This document shows positions 60,446 to 64,000 of a stretch of 64,000 nucleotides of DNA, one piece after another. Source of the stretch: Pseudomonas karstica (GTDB lineage Bacteria > Pseudomonadota > Gammaproteobacteria > Pseudomonadales > Pseudomonadaceae); the NCBI RefSeq assembly GCF_009707515.1, contig NZ_WLYI01000004.1, positions 171,417 through 235,416 of the forward strand. Reading direction: 5' to 3'. Below the pieces are notes generated by a model. That model did no database searches. It saw only the letters and a list, made by a program, of their open reading frames with translations, and was not told the DNA's origin. Position numbers and translations under genes: made by a program. The stretch's first letter is position 1; every line of letters begins with the position of its first letter.

Positions 60446-61762
60446 CTACAGGGTCAGGGTCAAGCGTTTGACCAGCGCCCCTGGAAGCAGATTGGACGAC
60501 GTATTGCGTTGGCTATACGTACTGGCCGACAGCAGTAGTTCGCGATCCAGGGTCAATGCTTCCAATTGCGAACCCAGCAGGTGATAGACACTGTCATCAA
60601 AGCGCATGGTGCTCACCGGTGCCTTGATTTCACCGTCTTGTACCCAGAACGTCGCGAAGCGGGTCATACCGGTCAGGCGTGCGGCTGGCTGGTCGGAGTA
60701 GTTCAGGTACCACAGGTTGCTGATGTACAGGCCAGTGCCCAGTTGCTTGAGGATATCGGCCTGGGCCAGGGTGCCGGCGCCCATTTGCAGGGCGCTGGGG
60801 GTTTCGTCGCTTTGCGCACCGTTGGTGCTCAAGCCGTATTCGGCGGCGCTGCGGGAGTTGACCAGGCGCTCATCGGCCTTGCCGGCACGGATCAGTTTCA
60901 CGTCGCTGCGCGGGTAACCGTCGCGCGAGAACGCTGGGCTGAGGGAACCGCTGACCTGTTCGTCCATGGACACCCAGGGGCTGAGCGCCTGGTCACCAGC
61001 GTACAGCCGTTGCAGCGGGCTGCCTTTGCTGGCAATGGCCTGTGCGGAAAAGCCACCCCAGGTGAGCATGCCGATGATTTCTTCCAGCGCCGCCGGTGCC
61101 AGGTAGGCGCGGTACTGTCCAGGCGCGAGGGGGTGTAGCGGGCGGCCGAGAAATTCAAGCTGCTCACGTGCTTGCTGGAAGCGCCGGGCGAAGGTCGCAC
61201 TGTTCCAGTCGTCCCCGGCATAGCTGGCTTTTACCGCTTCGCCATTTGCATGGAACAGGCTGAAATCAAAGTTGAAGCTGTTGGCCTGATGCCAGCCAAA
61301 GGCTCCCGACGAACTGGCAAAGCCCCGGCTGATGGGGCCGGCGGCATAGAAACCCACCAGGTCGACACCCTCGGCAGCCTGGCTGATTTCTTTCAGTACC
61401 TGGGCCAGTTCCGGCAGCGGGTGGTCCTGTGTGTCCTGGCTCTGCCAGGCATTGTGGTTGAGCAGCAGATACGGATCCTGGGGCAGCAACGGCAAGGTGC
61501 TGCGCAGTTGCTGCAGGCCGTCGGCCAGGCGCTGGCGGTCCAGTTCAGGTTCGCCGGCCAGGGTGATGCCGAGGTCGGCATGGCGCCCATCAAGGATCAA
61601 TTTCAAATTCAGGCTGGCCTGTTGCACGTGGCCGGCCTGGCGCACTTGGGCATGATTGAAACGCACAAACTCGGACGACTCTGCCGCGTAACCGAGGTGG
61701 AATTGTTCTGTGTCGGTGATGGCTTGCTTGAGCCAGTCCACCAGGGCCTTGAAGGTGTTCAT
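60446..61762 (-). CDS. TldE/PmbA-like subunit of a TldD/TldE protease
   Basis: A 438-residue protein of the PmbA/TldD family, the partner that lacks the zinc motif. Typical segments are AAESSEFVRFNHAQVRQAG, LVGFYAAGPISRGFASSSG and the C-terminal WLNYSDQPAARLTGMTRF-type region. TldD/E complexes unfold and degrade small proteins such as CcdA and process microcin B17. Its ATG overlaps the TGA of the tldD-like gene by one base, so the two are coupled. Confidence 0.87.
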   Translation of the reverse strand: MNTFKALVDWLKQAITDTEQFHLGYAAESSEFVRFNHAQVRQAGHVQQASLNLKLILDGRHADLGITLAGEPELDRQRLADGLQQLRSTLPLLPQDPYLLLNHNAWQSQDTQDHPLPELAQVLKEISQAAEGVDLVGFYAAGPISRGFASSSGAFGWHQANSFNFDFSLFHANGEAVKASYAGDDWNSATFARRFQQAREQLEFLGRPLHPLAPGQYRAYLAPAALEEIIGMLTWGGFSAQAIASKGSPLQRLYAGDQALSPWVSMDEQVSGSLSPAFSRDGYPRSDVKLIRAGKADERLVNSRSAAEYGLSTNGAQSDETPSALQMGAGTLAQADILKQLGTGLYISNLWYLNYSDQPAARLTGMTRFATFWVQDGEIKAPVSTMRFDDSVYHLLGSQLEALTLDRELLLSASTYSQRNTSSNLLPGALVKRLTLTL

Positions 61763-63204
61763 CAGGCATCTCCCCCAAACACGTCGACGTTGCTGAACAC
61801 ACAGGCCGGCGACGCATGGCCGACGCGAATGACTTGATTGGGTTCGCCTTTGCCACAGTTTGGCGTGCCCAGGACCTGGAAGGTGCTGGCATCACCGACG
61901 GCGCTGAGCTTGCGCCAGAACTGTGCGGAAATTGCCCGGTAGTTGGGGTTCTTCACCACGCCCTTGAGTTCGCCGTTTTCAATCAACTGGCCCCACTCGC
62001 AGCCGAACTGAAACTTGTTGCGCGCGTCATCAATTGACCAGGAACGGTTGGTCGACATGAGGATGCCGTGCTCGATGCCCTTGATCAATTGCGCCAGGCT
62101 CTGGTCTCCGGCCTCGATATTGAGGTTGGCCATACGGTCGATGGGCGCCCGGTTCCAACTGCAGGCGCGGCTATTGGCCACACCGCCCATGCCTGAACGG
62201 TACTGCGACAGCGCACCGCCCAAGGGCTTGAGCAGCAGGCCTTGGCGAATCAGGAATTGTTTGCTGGCGGGGGTTCCGTCGTCGTCATGGCCGTAGCTTG
62301 CAAGCTGTTCGGGAATGTCCGGGTCGAAGGTCACGTTCAGCAGCTTGGAGCCATATTGCAGGTGGCCGAAATCACTGGCCCTGACGAAGCTGGTGCCGGC
62401 GTAATTGCGCTCGTCTCCGAGGATGCGGTCCAACTCCAGCGGGTGGCCGATGGACTCATGGATCTGCAGCATCATCTGGTCGGGCGTCAGCAGCAGGTCG
62501 CGGGAGCCTTCTGGTGTATTCGGTGCCAATAGCAGCTGCAGCGCCTGATCGGCGATCCTGGGGCCGGCGCCAACCAGGCCGAAGCGGCTGATGACATTTG
62601 CACCACCTTGTTGGCCGAAGTTGGTTCCACCCAGGGTGCGGGTCTGGCTGTCGTTGCCGTCGTAGGCGGTGACGCTCAACCCTGGATAAACGAACCGTTG
62701 GGCCTGGCGCAACTCGGCGCCGGCATTATTGAGGTAGATCTGTTCAACGTGGGTCATGCCCAGGTTGGCTTCCCAGTTCACCAGGCGTTCGTCCTTGGGT
62801 ACCGCACAGGATTCACTGCCGAGCAGTTGGTAGCAATCGCTCAAGGACGGGAACGCCTGCTCGAGGTCTGGCGACAGGTAATCGGCGATGTCGCTGGATA
62901 CTGGCTGGTCGCGCAGGTCGAGCAGGGCGTGGGGAAAGATCAGCCGGGCCTGCTGTTCGGCCCGCTCAAGAGCGGCTTGCAGGCCGGGCAGAGAGATATC
63001 GTTGGTGGCCGCGTAGGCTTCGACACCGTTGAGACGCACGGTGAGCATGGCGCCTTCGTCGTGGCTCAGGTGTGGGGGCTCGGCGACGTTCTTGCGCACC
63101 GACAAGTATTGGCCGGATTCGCGCACGTAACGCAGGGAGAAAAATTCGGCGGTAGTGCGTAAAGCAGAGAAATGTTGTTTAAGTCGCGGGTGGGCGTCGA
63201 ACAT
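61762..63204 (-). CDS. TldD-like metalloprotease subunit
   Basis: A 480-residue TldD-family protein with the HExxxH zinc motif H249-E250...H254 in QIHESIGHPLELDR. Later blocks SGMGGVANSRACSW and FGCEWGQLIENGELKG fit the family fold. It differs from standard TldD, whose motif reads HEAVGHGLEGD, so this is a divergent paralogue. The start MFDAHPRLKQHFSALR at 63204 is chosen; the open frame continues upstream into the neighbouring RraA-like gene. It is the first of a coupled pair. Confidence 0.88.
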   Translation of the reverse strand: MFDAHPRLKQHFSALRTTAEFFSLRYVRESGQYLSVRKNVAEPPHLSHDEGAMLTVRLNGVEAYAATNDISLPGLQAALERAEQQARLIFPHALLDLRDQPVSSDIADYLSPDLEQAFPSLSDCYQLLGSESCAVPKDERLVNWEANLGMTHVEQIYLNNAGAELRQAQRFVYPGLSVTAYDGNDSQTRTLGGTNFGQQGGANVISRFGLVGAGPRIADQALQLLLAPNTPEGSRDLLLTPDQMMLQIHESIGHPLELDRILGDERNYAGTSFVRASDFGHLQYGSKLLNVTFDPDIPEQLASYGHDDDGTPASKQFLIRQGLLLKPLGGALSQYRSGMGGVANSRACSWNRAPIDRMANLNIEAGDQSLAQLIKGIEHGILMSTNRSWSIDDARNKFQFGCEWGQLIENGELKGVVKNPNYRAISAQFWRKLSAVGDASTFQVLGTPNCGKGEPNQVIRVGHASPACVFSNVDVFGGDA

Positions 63205-63221
63205 ACACCGTTCTCTCCTGA

Positions 63222-63265
63222 GATCGTTCCCACGGGGCGTTCCCACACAGCGCGTGGGAACGCCC
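63222..63265 (+). repeat. Dispersed intergenic repeat, family B copy 5 (short form)
   Basis: GATCGTTCCCACGGGGCGTT followed by GCGCGTGGGAACGC. It lies between the RraA-like and tldD-like genes. Confidence 0.7.
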
Positions 63266-63277
63266 GGGCGCGGAAGT

Positions 63278-63973
63278 TTAGACCGGGCAACCCTTGGCGC
63301 GCAGGATGGCGTCAAAACGATCAGGGTCCAGGGTGCCGGCTTCGATAGCCGCCAGTGTAGCCTTCTCGCGGGCCAGCAGGTCGTGACAGCGCACCAGCAG
63401 TTCCGGCAGTTCGCTGCGGGACGCCGCCACCACGCCGTCGCCGTCGCCAATCATCAGGTCGCCGGGCATCACCAGCATGCCTGCACAGGAAATCGGCACG
63501 TTGATTTCGCCGCCACCGTCGGTGCTGGGGCCACGGTGGACGCCACCGATAGCGTAGGCCGGCAGTTCGCCGGTCTGCCATTCGTCGAGGTCGCGCAGGG
63601 CGCCGTTGATCACTACGCCGACGATGCCGGCCTTGAGGGCCATGGCGCGCATGATGCCGCCGAACACAGCGCGGGTCAGGTCGGCGCTGCCGTCGATCAC
63701 CAGTACATCGCCCGGGCGGGCCATTTGCATGGCCTTGAGAATCATCAGGTTGTCACCCGGGCGTACGCGTACGGTCAATGCACTGCCGAGCATGGGGGCA
63801 TTGCCGTGGAAGGCCTTGAGGCCCAGGCCGCCGACGTTACGGCCCAGGCAATCGCTGACGGCCGCGGCAGGGATCTTGCTGAACTCCTTCAGCCATTTTG
63901 GATCCAGGGGTTCAACGTTTGGATTGATCAGGAAGCCGGTAGGCCATTTGCTCGAAGAAACGACATCAAACAT
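63278..63973 (-). CDS. RraA-like protein
   Basis: A 231-residue protein of the RraA/HMG-CHA aldolase family (older name: demethylmenaquinone methyltransferase). Signatures are AAVSDCLGRNVGG, GDVLVIDGSADLTRAVFGG and the metal/substrate loop VVINGALRDLDE. The family includes RraA, an inhibitor of RNase E, and class II pyruvate aldolases. It is longer than E. coli RraA (161 residues), which favours an enzymatic role. GAGG precedes the ATG at 63973. Confidence 0.82.
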   Translation of the reverse strand: MFDVVSSSKWPTGFLINPNVEPLDPKWLKEFSKIPAAAVSDCLGRNVGGLGLKAFHGNAPMLGSALTVRVRPGDNLMILKAMQMARPGDVLVIDGSADLTRAVFGGIMRAMALKAGIVGVVINGALRDLDEWQTGELPAYAIGGVHRGPSTDGGGEINVPISCAGMLVMPGDLMIGDGDGVVAASRSELPELLVRCHDLLAREKATLAAIEAGTLDPDRFDAILRAKGCPV

Positions 63974-64000
63974 GAGAAAGCCTCGTGGCCAGGCAGGTGC

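Overview
The window is Pseudomonas chromosome, most likely from the P. fluorescens complex. Three things support this. The gene order pyrR-ruvX-algH-tonB-gshB-pilGHIJ-chpA is the Pseudomonas backbone. Most proteins look strongly Pseudomonas-like by eye. Several families of short intergenic repeats typical of fluorescent pseudomonads recur throughout. These attributions come from recognition, not database searches. I see no rRNA, tRNA, CRISPR array, prophage or intact insertion sequence.

Layout. (1) 1-3571, minus strand: pyrR (cut by the window edge), ruvX, algH, tonB and gshB. (2) 3799-13082, plus strand: a compact type IV pilus chemotaxis (Pil-Chp) cluster, pilG-pilH-pilI-pilJ-chpA-chpC. It has no pilK methyltransferase, no chpB methylesterase and a shortened ChpA kinase. 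(3) 13092-21742: a complete malonate-use island, mdcABCDEGH-madLM, with a divergent LysR regulator. A decayed HigA-antitoxin fragment lies at its left edge and a REPIN-like element near its right end. (4) 21920-26097: a TrhA-type membrane protein, then a LysR regulator divergent from a D-amino-acid dehydrogenase, a RidA deaminase and an orphan solute-binding protein. (5) 26232-31862: rsmE, bioA, cytochrome b561, a YceI/PasP protein and the RNA helicase rhlE. (6) 32218-34642: ahcY-metF, with a clear SAH riboswitch in front of ahcY. (7) 34946-40909: a thioesterase, a DMT transporter, a MAPEG protein, mltA, a lipoprotein cytochrome c', a DUF1090 protein and ligB. (8) 41050-49778: sahR-metK, divergent from tkt-epd-pgk-(two small lipoproteins)-fba, with a perfect 26-bp palindrome between the two groups. 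(9) 49845-64000: a periplasmic broad-specificity racemase, small housekeeping genes, a YccS-like membrane protein, a YhiN flavoprotein, dbpA, an rhlA-like gene directly upstream of an MFS exporter, a divergent tldD/tldE pair and an RraA-like protein.

How the genes work together. The methyl cycle is represented by metF, ahcY and metK. It appears to sense S-adenosylhomocysteine twice, through an RNA switch on ahcY and through the SahR-like protein at metK. Glycolytic and pentose-phosphate genes (tkt, epd, pgk, fba) run as one plus-strand block. The mdc genes encode the decarboxylase subunits, the enzymes that build and load the prosthetic group, the malonyl loader, a two-part malonate carrier and the regulator, so the island is self-contained. 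The most notable leads are the riboswitch with a visible Shine-Dalgarno-gating hairpin, the rhlA-MFS pair without rhlB, and the Pil-Chp cluster without adaptation enzymes.
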